A stretch of 64,000 nt of DNA. It comes from Microbacterium sp. LWO13-1.2 (GTDB taxonomy: Bacteria; Actinomycetota; Actinomycetes; Actinomycetales; Microbacteriaceae). The notes beneath the pieces are model-generated. The model was not told the origin of the DNA and made no database searches. It saw nothing but the letters and a program-made list of their open reading frames with translations. Of the stretch, positions 24,091-31,157 are shown in pieces (within the stretch, counting starts at the first letter, position 1; each line of letters starts with the position of its first letter). A program made the translations under genes and the position numbers. The stretch lies in assembly GCF_038397725.1 (NCBI RefSeq), contig NZ_CP151634.1, forward strand, positions 1,922,001-1,986,000, read 5' to 3'.

Positions 24091-25238
24091 ACGCGCCGAT
24101 GAATACAACCCAGAACCACGCCGATGTCGTGGTCGTCGGATCCGGCATCGTCGGACTCGGCGCGGCCTACGCCGCTGTGCGTCGGGGACTCCGTGTCATC
24201 GTCGTCGACCGCACCGACGCCCCGGTCGGTGCGACGATCCGCAACTTCGGTCACCTCTGCATCGGAGCGCAGTCCGGCGAAGCACGCCGCTATGCGGACA
24301 CCTCGCGCGAGCTGTGGCTGCGTCTCTCCCACGACGCCGGCTTCTGGCTGCGCGAGTCCGGCACCCTGGTCGCCGCCAGGCACGACGACGAGATCGCCGT
24401 ACTCGAGGCGGCGACGCGTGACGGCGGGATGCGGATGCTGGCGGCAGACGAGCTGCTCCGCCTCGCCCCGCTTCGGGCCGAAGGGCTCGTCGGCGGCGCG
24501 CACATCGAGACCGACCTGCAGACCGATCCACGATCCGCCGCAGGGGCCATCGTCCGTCACCTGATGAGTCTGGGCGTGGAGTTCCGATTCCGCACGGCGG
24601 TCACCGCGGTGACCACGGGGATCGTCGAGACCAGTCGCGGCTCGATCACGGCCGGCAGCATCGTCGTGGCCGTGAACCACGACGTCGACCAGCTGCTTCC
24701 TGAGATCGCCGAACGACGTGGCGTCGTCCGCTGCTCGCTCGACATGATGCGCGTCGCCGTGTCCTTGCCGCGTCCGCTCGGGGCGCCGTTGCTCACCGGG
24801 TGGTCGCTGCTGCGTTACGGACGCTTCACCGGCGGACCCGAGGCGACCGCCCTGCGCGAGCGACTGCACTCTGAGAGACCGGACCTCGCGGCGCTCGACC
24901 TCAACCAGATGTACACCCAGCTGCTGGACGGCACCCTCATCGTCGGCGACTCGCACGTGACCGCGGTTGCGCCCTCACCGTTCCAGCCGGAGGCGGCCTT
25001 CGCGGCGTTCCTCACCGAGGCGGAGGAACTGTTCGAGATGCCCGCGCCTCGTGTGCTGGAGCGCTGGCAGGGCGTCTACGCGAAGGGACCGGGGGAATTC
25101 GTCATCGAATCCGACATACCCGGCGTGCTGGTCCTCGCCGCAACGAGCGGTATCGGTATGACGACGGGTCTGGGGCTCGCTGAAGAGAATCTCACCGCCA
25201 CCTTCGGGTGGACACCCGCAATGGAAGGAACATCATGA
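24087..25238 (+). CDS. FAD-dependent oxidoreductase of the phosphonate-associated DAO family
   Basis: 383-residue flavoprotein of the D-amino-acid/glycine oxidase superfamily. Rossmann fingerprint VVVGSGIVGLGAA (about 14-26) with Asp at the end of strand 2 (VIVVDRTDAPVGATIRNFG). C-terminal GVLVLAATSGIGMTTGLGLAE closes the FAD site. This subtype travels with phosphonate transporters and PhnX-like hydrolases and has been proposed to oxidise aminoalkyl phosphonates, such as 2-aminoethylphosphonate or its N-methyl forms, to phosphonoacetaldehyde. Here it sits between transporter and hydrolase with 4-base overlaps on both sides, which fits that role. ATG 24087 is fixed by the ATGA overlap. Confidence 0.85.
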   Translation: MNAPMNTTQNHADVVVVGSGIVGLGAAYAAVRRGLRVIVVDRTDAPVGATIRNFGHLCIGAQSGEARRYADTSRELWLRLSHDAGFWLRESGTLVAARHDDEIAVLEAATRDGGMRMLAADELLRLAPLRAEGLVGGAHIETDLQTDPRSAAGAIVRHLMSLGVEFRFRTAVTAVTTGIVETSRGSITAGSIVVAVNHDVDQLLPEIAERRGVVRCSLDMMRVAVSLPRPLGAPLLTGWSLLRYGRFTGGPEATALRERLHSERPDLAALDLNQMYTQLLDGTLIVGDSHVTAVAPSPFQPEAAFAAFLTEAEELFEMPAPRVLERWQGVYAKGPGEFVIESDIPGVLVLAATSGIGMTTGLGLAEENLTATFGWTPAMEGTS

Positions 25239-25957
25239 CCACTCCGCTCGAATTCGCCCCCATCGAACTCGTCGTGCTCGACATGGCCGGCACGACGGTG
25301 CTCGACGATGGGGTGGTCGAGCAGGCGTTCCAGCGCGCTGCAGAGCAGACCGGCGTCGCTGACCGGATGCCGTGGCACGACGCCCTCGAGTACGTCAGAG
25401 CGACCATGGGCCAGTCGAAGATCGACGTGTTCACGCACCTCGCCGCAGGTGATGTCGCCGCGGCCGAGCGCGCCACCGCCGCATTCGAGGGGGCCTACGC
25501 GGACATCGTCTCCGAGCAGGGCGTCTCCGAGATCCCCGGCGCGGCCGATGCCATCCAGGGTCTGCGCGACTCGGGTCTCACCGTCGTGCTCACCACCGGC
25601 TTCGCGCCGGTGACGCGCGACACGTTGATCGACGGTCTCGGCTGGCGCGACCTCGTGGACTTCGCACTCTCGCCGGCGGATGCCGGTCGCGGCCGTCCCG
25701 CGCCAGACATGGTTCTGACGGCGATCATCCGCACGCAGACGTCGCACGTCGCCGCGGTCGCCGTCGCCGGTGACACGATCAGCGACGTCGAATCCGGCCG
25801 CCGGGCCGGTGCGGGATTCGTCGCCGGTGTTCTCAGCGGTGCGCACGATCACGCAACGCTCACCTCGGCGGGTGCCGACATCGTGCTCCCCGATGTCACC
25901 GGACTCCGTGGCGCGCTCGCCGAGCGCGGACTGCTTCGCCTGAGCGCAACGCACTGA
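25235..25957 (+). CDS. PhnX-like HAD hydrolase (phosphonatase-like)
   Basis: 240-residue haloacid-dehalogenase hydrolase. Motif I is VVLDMAGT, with nucleophile Asp16 followed by Ala18 as in phosphonatases (DxAGT), and later motifs TTGFAPVT, GRPAPDM and VAVAGDTISDVESG are present. In the cap, MGQSKID places Lys62 where PhnX has its Schiff-base lysine, by eye. The likely reaction is hydrolysis of phosphonoacetaldehyde, from the upstream oxidase, to acetaldehyde and phosphate. It is a member of the phosphonatase-like branch rather than classical PhnX. Start ATG 25235 overlaps the preceding stop and has AGGAA 5 bases upstream. Confidence 0.85.
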   Translation: MTTPLEFAPIELVVLDMAGTTVLDDGVVEQAFQRAAEQTGVADRMPWHDALEYVRATMGQSKIDVFTHLAAGDVAAAERATAAFEGAYADIVSEQGVSEIPGAADAIQGLRDSGLTVVLTTGFAPVTRDTLIDGLGWRDLVDFALSPADAGRGRPAPDMVLTAIIRTQTSHVAAVAVAGDTISDVESGRRAGAGFVAGVLSGAHDHATLTSAGADIVLPDVTGLRGALAERGLLRLSATH

Positions 25958-25973
25958 GAGTCGAGCGTCTGAC

Positions 25974-27062
25974 ATGGGCTCGGCTCTGATTCGGCCTTCC
26001 ATCCCGCGTACCGACGTCGCGCTGCGCCCGTCCGCAACGGCGATGGTGTGGGTCGGGGAGGGGCATCCGCACGAGACGATCGCGGTTCCCGGCGTGGCGC
26101 TCGCCGACGGCGACGTGCTCGTCGCGGTGGAGATGTCGACGATCTGCGGCTCCGATGTGCACACAGTACTCGGACGGCGGACGGCGCCCACGCCGCTGGT
26201 GCTCGGCCACGAGAGCGTCGGCCGGGTGATCGCCACCGGTCATGCCGGAGCGGCCGCCGTCGACGGCACGCCGCTGCGCATCGGCGATCGCGTGGTGTGG
26301 TCGGTCACCGTGTCCTGCGCGAGTTGCGATCGCTGCCTGCGCGGGATGCCGCAGAAGTGCCGCACGCTCGGCAAGTACGGGCACGAGCGCATCGGCGCGC
26401 ACGGCGACCTCACCGGCGCATTCGGCAGTCACGTGCAGCTGCGAGAGGGCACGGCGATCGTGCGCGTTCCGGAGTCGCTGCCGGCAGCCGTGCTGGCGCC
26501 GGCGTCGTGCGCGACGGCGACGGCGTGGGCGGCCGTGGCCCGCGCCGGCCGCGATCGCGATCTCGAGGGCGCCGCAGTACGGATCCACGGGGCCGGCCTC
26601 GTCGGGCTGTCCGCTGCGGCGATAGCGACCGAGCAGGGAGCATCCGTCGAGGTGCGCGACCCGAACGCGTCGCGCAGCCAGCTGGCCACCCGATTCGGCG
26701 CGCGGTCGCTCGGCCGCGATCCCGACGTGGTGATCGAAGCATCCGGTCATGCCGTCGCCGAGGCGCTCGCCGGCGTCGATACCGGTGGCACGGTGGTGCT
26801 CGTCGGCAGCGTCTTCCCGACAGAACCCGTCGCGCTGGATGCCGAGAGCATCGTGCGTCGGTTGATCACCGTGACCGGAGTGCACAACTACACCGGCGCC
26901 GAGCTCGCGGAAGCCGTCGCGTTCCTCGCCGGCCGAGGTCGCGCCTACCCGTTCGCCGACGTCGTCGGCGACGTCCGGCCGTTGACCGCCATCGACGACG
27001 CGTTGCGCGCGGCATCCGCTCCGGATGCTCCGCTGCGGATCGGCCTCATTCCCGGGCGCTGA
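25974..27062 (+). CDS. Zinc-dependent alcohol dehydrogenase, phosphonate-cluster type
   Basis: 362-residue medium-chain dehydrogenase. Catalytic zinc ligands are visible as Cys in TICGSDVHT (about 57) and His-Glu in LGHESVG; a structural zinc site is CASCDRCLRGMPQKC. The nucleotide fold has GAGLVGLSAAAIA. This subtype is recurrent in phosphonate operons with the FAD oxidase and the PhnX-like hydrolase, and may handle the aldehyde or a hydroxyalkyl phosphonate; the exact substrate is unknown. It follows the hydrolase by 16 bases, with no strong Shine-Dalgarno. Its 3' end overlaps an antisense cinA remnant. Confidence 0.85.
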   Translation: MGSALIRPSIPRTDVALRPSATAMVWVGEGHPHETIAVPGVALADGDVLVAVEMSTICGSDVHTVLGRRTAPTPLVLGHESVGRVIATGHAGAAAVDGTPLRIGDRVVWSVTVSCASCDRCLRGMPQKCRTLGKYGHERIGAHGDLTGAFGSHVQLREGTAIVRVPESLPAAVLAPASCATATAWAAVARAGRDRDLEGAAVRIHGAGLVGLSAAAIATEQGASVEVRDPNASRSQLATRFGARSLGRDPDVVIEASGHAVAEALAGVDTGGTVVLVGSVFPTEPVALDAESIVRRLITVTGVHNYTGAELAEAVAFLAGRGRAYPFADVVGDVRPLTAIDDALRAASAPDAPLRIGLIPGR

Positions 27063-27177
27063 CGTGCGTCGCCGGCTGCCCTGAGGTGAGAGACTCCGCC
27101 ACGCAGACGCGCAGCCGGCGGCTGGCCGCGAGTTCGCTCAGGCGATCGATGCGATCCACGCTCGAAGCCTCGGTCAC
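27046..27177 (-). pseudogene. Truncated cinA (competence/damage-inducible CinA) 5' fragment
   Basis: 43-codon frame reading ...DRLSELAASRRLRVCVAESLTSGQ..., which matches the beginning of CinA C-terminal-domain proteins (normally about 160 residues or more, with the AESLTxGxL motif). It stops after the first helix and strand, running into the 3' end of the convergent alcohol dehydrogenase gene. The GTG at 27177 overlaps the stop of the CBS-domain gene as GTGA, so it was once a coupled second gene in that operon. Translated product, if any, cannot fold as CinA. Confidence 0.6.
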
Positions 27178-27587
27178 TGCGAGATGCTCTCGACCGTCTC
27201 GCCGGTCTGCTCGGCCGAGAGCGACCGGGCGATGTCGGCCTGGCTCACGATTCCGACGAGCAGATGGTCTTCGATCACGGGTACCCGGCGGATCTGGTGC
27301 TTCTGCATCAGTTCGAGTGCGACGTCGATGTTGTCGTCGACGTCGACCGTCACCGGCTTTCCCTGAGCGAGCGCACTGGCCGGAGTGGTCTCGGTGTCGA
27401 GACCGACGGCGACGGCGCGCACGATGATGTCGCGGTCGGTCAGCATTCCCTTCAGCTTGCTGTCCTCTCCGCAGATCGGTAGGGACCCCACGTCGAGGTC
27501 GGACATGATGTTCGCGGCGATGCGCAGCGAGTCGTTCTCGCCGATGCAGCGGGGGCTCGGAGTCATGATGTCGCGTGCGGTGGTCAT
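27174..27587 (-). CDS. CBS-domain protein
   Basis: 137-residue protein made of two CBS repeats (about 5-60 and 70-130): MTPSPRCIGENDSLRIAANIM opens the first and VDVDDNIDVALELMQKHQIRRVPVIE the second. Such stand-alone pairs bind adenine nucleotides and are common in stress regulons of actinobacteria. ATG 27587 has GAGGGAG upstream; an earlier ATG lacks it. Shares an upstream GTCAA box with the FHA protein gene (about 50-85 bases before the start). Translationally coupled to a cinA remnant. Confidence 0.9.
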   Translation of the reverse strand: MTTARDIMTPSPRCIGENDSLRIAANIMSDLDVGSLPICGEDSKLKGMLTDRDIIVRAVAVGLDTETTPASALAQGKPVTVDVDDNIDVALELMQKHQIRRVPVIEDHLLVGIVSQADIARSLSAEQTGETVESISQ

Positions 27588-27634
27588 TGCGCTCTCCCTC
27601 TCGTGCCATTCGATGTTCTTTCCTTCTGCGATCG

Positions 27635-27673
27635 ACGCTAAGGGCAATGGCGCGACTCGCGAGGGGCATTGAC
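27635..27673 (-). promoter_or_regulatory. GTCAAT box and TAGCGTCG element upstream of the CBS gene
   Basis: On the minus strand GTCAATGCCCCT (27662-27673), then exactly 27 bases from the end of GTCAAT to TAGCGT (27635-27640) followed by CG. The same arrangement, also with 27 bases, stands before the FHA gene. Confidence 0.5.
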
Positions 27674-27709
27674 AAGGCGGCGTGCGTGCGTCAACCCCGC
27701 CAACGCAGT

Positions 27710-28198
27710 TCAGTGGTCGGGGTGCGCGTCGTCCCGGTAGTCGGGACGCGGTGGCTGCAGCCGCTGATCCGAGTACTCGCCGCCCAGACGCCCGCCGTAG
27801 GGTCGTCCGTGATCGGCGTACTCCTCACGCGCGAAGACGAAGGTCCACGGCCCCGCGGTGAAGCGCGCGCCGGTGCGGAGGGTCTGAGTGCGCTCGCCCG
27901 CGTGGGTCGCGGCTGCATCCGGTTGGGCATTCATCTCGCCTTCGCCGTGCAGCGTCAGAACGTACTCGTCGCGGTCGTCGTGCTGGATCGTCGCATGCAC
28001 CGGATCGGTGTCGCTGAGCTGCAGTTCATTGCCGCCGGCAGAGCCGATCCGGACGACATCGACATCGAGCGGATGCTCCGTCCGCTCGTCATCCCTGGTG
28101 ATCAGCAGGTGCGGGTTGCCCGCACCCCATTCGGCGTGGGTCGTGGTGGGGGTGTTTCCGTCGAGCGTTTCGCTCTCATCGGTGCGGTTCTCGTCCAT
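27710..28198 (-). CDS. FHA-domain-like protein
   Basis: 162-residue cytoplasmic protein. The core (about 35-130) follows the forkhead-associated pattern: VVRIGSAGGNELQLSDTDPVHATIQHDD, with the RIGS and VHATI segments at the usual spacing, although the canonical SxxH Ser is replaced (PVHA). It may bind phosphothreonine peptides weakly or be a structural FHA relic. The acidic N-terminus and Pro/Arg-rich, His-rich C-terminus (DYRDDAHPDH) look disordered. ATG 28198 has GGAGG 7 bases upstream. It lies in the stress-type gene group with a GTCAACCCCCT element upstream. Confidence 0.7.
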   Translation of the reverse strand: MDENRTDESETLDGNTPTTTHAEWGAGNPHLLITRDDERTEHPLDVDVVRIGSAGGNELQLSDTDPVHATIQHDDRDEYVLTLHGEGEMNAQPDAAATHAGERTQTLRTGARFTAGPWTFVFAREEYADHGRPYGGRLGGEYSDQRLQPPRPDYRDDAHPDH

Positions 28199-28228
28199 GG
28201 GGCGCCTCCTCAGCGGGTCTGCTTGACG

Positions 28229-28267
28229 ACGCTAGACGCGACCGCCCACCTCGCCGAGGGGGTTGAC
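28229..28267 (-). promoter_or_regulatory. GTCAACCCCCT box and TAGCGTCG element upstream of the FHA gene
   Basis: Minus-strand GTCAACCCCCT (28257-28267) and TAGCGTCG (28227-28234), with 27 bases between GTCAAC and TAGCGT, as before the CBS gene. The 11-mer recurs at 29072-29082 before the SDR gene. Confidence 0.5.
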
Positions 28268-28268
28268 T

Positions 28269-28601
28269 TCACGACGACGCGGCGTCAACTCTGTCGGGGG
28301 GCGCCATGTGCTCGGGGACCAACGTGATACCGCCACTGGTGTTCGCGGAATTCGCCAAGGCCGTGATCCATTCGACGTGCAGCTTCGGCGGCTCCGGCTC
28401 GTCGAAGACGAACCGCAGGGGGATGGACGGATGCAGCCATATCGTCGATCGTCCGGGCGGATGATCATCGGAGTGCTTCCAGGACAGGGTGAAGCTCTCG
28501 TTACGACGAAGCTTGGTGGCGATGACGACCTTCAGATGCGCGAGGGTTCGGTCCTCGATCAGGATGGGGTCGGCCGTGCCGCCGTAGAAGAGCATGCCCA
28601 T
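28269..28601 (-). CDS. DUF7882 family protein (divergent paralogue pair, copy 1)
   Basis: 110-residue protein with the family pattern: GMLFYGG start, IEDRTLAHLKVVIATKLRRNESFTLSW, then STIWLHPSIPLRFVF and a final helix with LANSANTSGGITLVPE. These short Microbacteriaceae proteins are often mislabelled as ATP-dependent DNA ligase; they lack any ligase motif. Function unknown. ATG 28601 is preceded by TAGCGT at 7 bases and has no Shine-Dalgarno. It is divergent from a close paralogue starting 65 bases away. Confidence 0.8.
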   Translation of the reverse strand: MGMLFYGGTADPILIEDRTLAHLKVVIATKLRRNESFTLSWKHSDDHPPGRSTIWLHPSIPLRFVFDEPEPPKLHVEWITALANSANTSGGITLVPEHMAPPDRVDAASS

Positions 28602-28608
28602 AAGGCTT

Positions 28609-28614
28609 ACGCTA
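28609..28614 (-). promoter_or_regulatory. -10 hexamer TAGCGT of a leaderless promoter
   Basis: Minus-strand TAGCGT, 7 bases before ATG 28601. Confidence 0.5.
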
Positions 28615-28665
28615 CGCATGAGGGTTGAATCCGACAATCCCCTAGAGACGGAAGGGCGAATCTGC

Positions 28666-29013
28666 ATGGGCAAGTTCATCTACGAGGGCGGCGTGAAGAC
28701 CGAGATCGAGGACCGTGCTCTCACGCATCTGCAACTCGTGATCACGGCCAAGCTGCGCCGGGGTGAGCCGTTCCCGTTCAGCTGGCGGGAAGATGCGAGC
28801 GTCGGCGGTGGACGCACCACCGTGTGGATCCAGCCGAGCAGTTCTCTGGTCTTCAAGTACTTCGGGAGCAGGCAGCCGTCGATCAACCGGGCCTGGATCG
28901 AAGCACTGGCCTTCACGGCCAATGCACCGAGCGGTCTCTACCTCGTGCCAGAGCCGGCTGAGACCGGCGAAGCGCCCAGCAGCCCGGACCTGCCGGTCAC
29001 GCCGCCGCTCTAG
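28666..29013 (+). CDS. DUF7882 family protein (copy 2)
   Basis: 115-residue paralogue of the divergent neighbour: MGKFIYEGG, then IEDRALTHLQLVITAKLRRGEPFPFSW, TTVWIQPSSSLVFKYF and an INRAWIEALAFTANAPSGLYLVPEP end. The two copies share roughly half of the core positions by eye. GGAAGGG 9 bases upstream supports ATG 28666. The acidic/Pro-rich C-terminal tail (PSSPDLPVTPPL) is variable in the family. No known activity; a nucleic-acid-related or stress role has not been shown. Confidence 0.8.
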   Translation: MGKFIYEGGVKTEIEDRALTHLQLVITAKLRRGEPFPFSWREDASVGGGRTTVWIQPSSSLVFKYFGSRQPSINRAWIEALAFTANAPSGLYLVPEPAETGEAPSSPDLPVTPPL

Positions 29014-29071
29014 CGCTTCGTCAGCGCTCGCGTTGCCAACTCCCGCGTGATGCCGGAATAGCCGAAGGTGT

Positions 29072-29106
29072 GTCAACCCCCTGGGGCTCACCGGTCGGGG
29101 TATCGG
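29072..29106 (+). promoter_or_regulatory. GTCAACCCCCT box upstream of the SDR gene
   Basis: GTCAACCCCCT at 29072-29082 equals the element before the FHA gene. GGGGTATC follows 15-20 bases later and resembles the GGGTAT -10 of sigma-B/F-type promoters. Confidence 0.4.
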
Positions 29107-29147
29107 ATGCTCGTCTGACCGGACCCATGACTCGAGGAGACATCACG

Positions 29148-30032
29148 ATGGCAGAGAACACCTCCGATCCCCGCACGCTGCACACGGGCGGCCCTTTCCC
29201 TCCGCAGCAGCAGGATCAGCCGGGGCTGACCGACGAGACGCGTCCGACGCCGGACCACGGCGAATCGAGCTACGTCGGCCATGGCCGCCTCGAGGGGCGG
29301 CGGGCGCTGATCACCGGCGGAGACTCCGGCATCGGCCGCGCGGTCGCGATCGCCTTCGCCCGAGAGGGTGCGGATGTCGCGATCGTGCACATGACCGAGG
29401 AGCAGGAGGATGCCGACGCGACACTCGAACAGGTACGAGCGGCGGGGCGGAAGGGTGTGAGTCTCGCGGGCGATGTGCGAGAAGAGTCGTTCGCATCGGA
29501 TGCCGTGTCCCGGACGCGCCGTGAACTCGGCGGCCTGGACATCCTGGTCCTGAACGCGGCGTACCAGCACGACATCGACGGCTTCGAGAGTCTCCGCACC
29601 GAGGACATGCGCCGGGTCTTCGAGACGAACCTGTTCGGGCTCCTGTATTCCGCGCGCGCGGCGTTCTCGGCGCTCGAAGCGGGTGCCAGCATCATCGTCA
29701 CCGCATCGATCCAGGCATACAACCCCTCGCCTGGACTCATCGACTACGCGATGACCAAGGCGGCTCAGGTGGCGTTCGTGAAGGCGCTCGCCGAAGAGGC
29801 GGGGCCCAAGGGTATTCGCGTGAATGCCGTCGCGCCCGGTCCGATCTGGACGCCGCTGATCCCCGCCACAGGGTGGGATGCCGAGAGGCTGGCGTCGTTC
29901 GGGCAGGACACGCCGCTCGGGCGGGCCGGACAGCCCGCCGAGCTCGCCGGAGCCTATGTCTACCTCGCCTCGAACGAATCGTCGTACGTGTCCGGTGCCG
30001 TACTCCCGGTGACGGGCGGGAAGCACCTCTAG
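29148..30032 (+). CDS. SDR family oxidoreductase (YghA/GsiB-like with N-terminal extension)
   Basis: 294-residue short-chain dehydrogenase. An extended N-terminus (PPQQQDQPGLTDETRPTPDHGE, residues about 20-41) is typical of the YghA/YhdF branch. NAD(P) fingerprint ITGGDSGIGRA, then the NAAYQ (NNAG equivalent), and the catalytic Ser in IVTASIQAY and YAMTK (YxxxK). C-terminal PVTGGKHL is standard. Such enzymes are often stress-induced. ATG 29148 has GAGGAG 7-9 bases upstream. A GTCAACCCCCT element with a GGGTAT-like -10 lies upstream, which fits general-stress control. Confidence 0.9.
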   Translation: MAENTSDPRTLHTGGPFPPQQQDQPGLTDETRPTPDHGESSYVGHGRLEGRRALITGGDSGIGRAVAIAFAREGADVAIVHMTEEQEDADATLEQVRAAGRKGVSLAGDVREESFASDAVSRTRRELGGLDILVLNAAYQHDIDGFESLRTEDMRRVFETNLFGLLYSARAAFSALEAGASIIVTASIQAYNPSPGLIDYAMTKAAQVAFVKALAEEAGPKGIRVNAVAPGPIWTPLIPATGWDAERLASFGQDTPLGRAGQPAELAGAYVYLASNESSYVSGAVLPVTGGKHL

Positions 30033-30097
30033 AACAAGCGCCGCAGCACCCCGCGCCGAATGGACGCGGCGCAGGGTGATGCCCCAGGGTGGAGTAC

Positions 30098-31039
30098 GTG
30101 CCATCGAACGCGTCGCCTCGTCCTCTCCTCGGTGTCGCGCTCGTCGTCGGATCGTGCCTGTCACTGCCCTTCGGTGCCGCCATCGCGACCCAGCTCTTCC
30201 CGGTGCTCGGCGCCTGGGGCGTGACCTCGCTGCGCATCGCGATCGCCGCACTGCTCCTCGTCGTGATCGTGCGCCCGAGACCACGCCGTTGGACCCGCAC
30301 GCAGTGGATCGCCGCGGCGCTCTTCGGGCTCTCGCTGGCGGGGATGAACGGCTTCTTCTATGCCGCGATCGACCGCATTCCGCTCGGTCCCGCTGTCGCG
30401 ATCGAATTCCTCGGCCCCCTCATCCTCGCCGCCGTGCTCACCCGCCGCCTCGCTGACGCCGCTTGGGTCGGCGTCGCGCTGCTGGGCATGGCGCTGCTGG
30501 GCATCGACGGGATGATCGGTGCCGATCCGCTCGATCCGCTCGGTGTGCTCTTCATCCTGATCGCGGCGGGCTTCTGGGTGATGTACATCCGGATGAGCGC
30601 GCGCGTGGGCGCGCTCATCCCCGGTAGCGCGGGGCTGGCGGTCGGACTGGTCGTCGCCGCGGTGCTGCTGCTGCCGCTCGGTGTGCCGGCCTCGATCACG
30701 ATCGCGGCAGATGGCCAGCTGATTCTGCTGGCAGTTCTCACCGCGGTGCTGTCGTCGGTGATCCCGTACAGCTTCGAGCTCGCCGCGCTTCGCCGTCTCC
30801 CGCAGCGGGTGTTCGGGGTGCTGCTCAGCCTCGAGCCCGCGTTCGCGATCCTCGCAGGCTGGCTCGTGCTCGGTCAGGACGCGACACCGTTGCGGCTGGC
30901 CGCCGTCGGTCTGGTCGTGGTGGCGAGCGTCGGAACGACTCTCGGTGTGCGACACGCACGGCGGCGAGCGGATGCCGAGGCGAAGGACGTCGACGACCCG
31001 CCCACCGTGTTCACCGGGACGATCCCGCTCCCGGACTGA
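30098..31039 (+). CDS. EamA/RhtA-type exporter
   Basis: 313-residue membrane protein with ten hydrophobic segments in two EamA repeats (about 12-140 and 150-285). The second repeat ends VFGVLLSLEPAFAILAGWLVLGQ, characteristic of the RhtA branch that exports threonine, homoserine and other amino acids. Starts considered are GTG 30089 and GTG 30098; the second is preceded by CAGGGT at 7 bases and a GGTGGAG at 3 bases. The C-terminal tail is charged (RRADAEAKDVDDPP). A palindromic repeat follows within 15 bases. Confidence 0.85.
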   Translation: MPSNASPRPLLGVALVVGSCLSLPFGAAIATQLFPVLGAWGVTSLRIAIAALLLVVIVRPRPRRWTRTQWIAAALFGLSLAGMNGFFYAAIDRIPLGPAVAIEFLGPLILAAVLTRRLADAAWVGVALLGMALLGIDGMIGADPLDPLGVLFILIAAGFWVMYIRMSARVGALIPGSAGLAVGLVVAAVLLLPLGVPASITIAADGQLILLAVLTAVLSSVIPYSFELAALRRLPQRVFGVLLSLEPAFAILAGWLVLGQDATPLRLAAVGLVVVASVGTTLGVRHARRRADAEAKDVDDPPTVFTGTIPLPD

Positions 31040-31053
31040 CCGCTCGTCCCCAC

Positions 31054-31157
31054 CCGGTCGTTGAGCGAGCGCCAGCGAGGCGAAACGCGTTGATCCGATG
31101 CCGACCGCGGATCGACGCGTTTCGTCTCGGTCGCAAGCTCCCTCGCTCAACGACCGG
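31054..31157. repeat. REP-like palindrome, copy 2, containing the YidC stop codon
   Basis: Left arm CCGGTCGTTGAGCGAG (31054-31069) faces CTCGCTCAACGACCGG (31142-31157), and inner GAGGCGAAACGCG faces CGCGTTTCGTCTC. The minus-strand GTTGA of the right arm supplies the TGA stop of the insertase gene. Confidence 0.88.
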
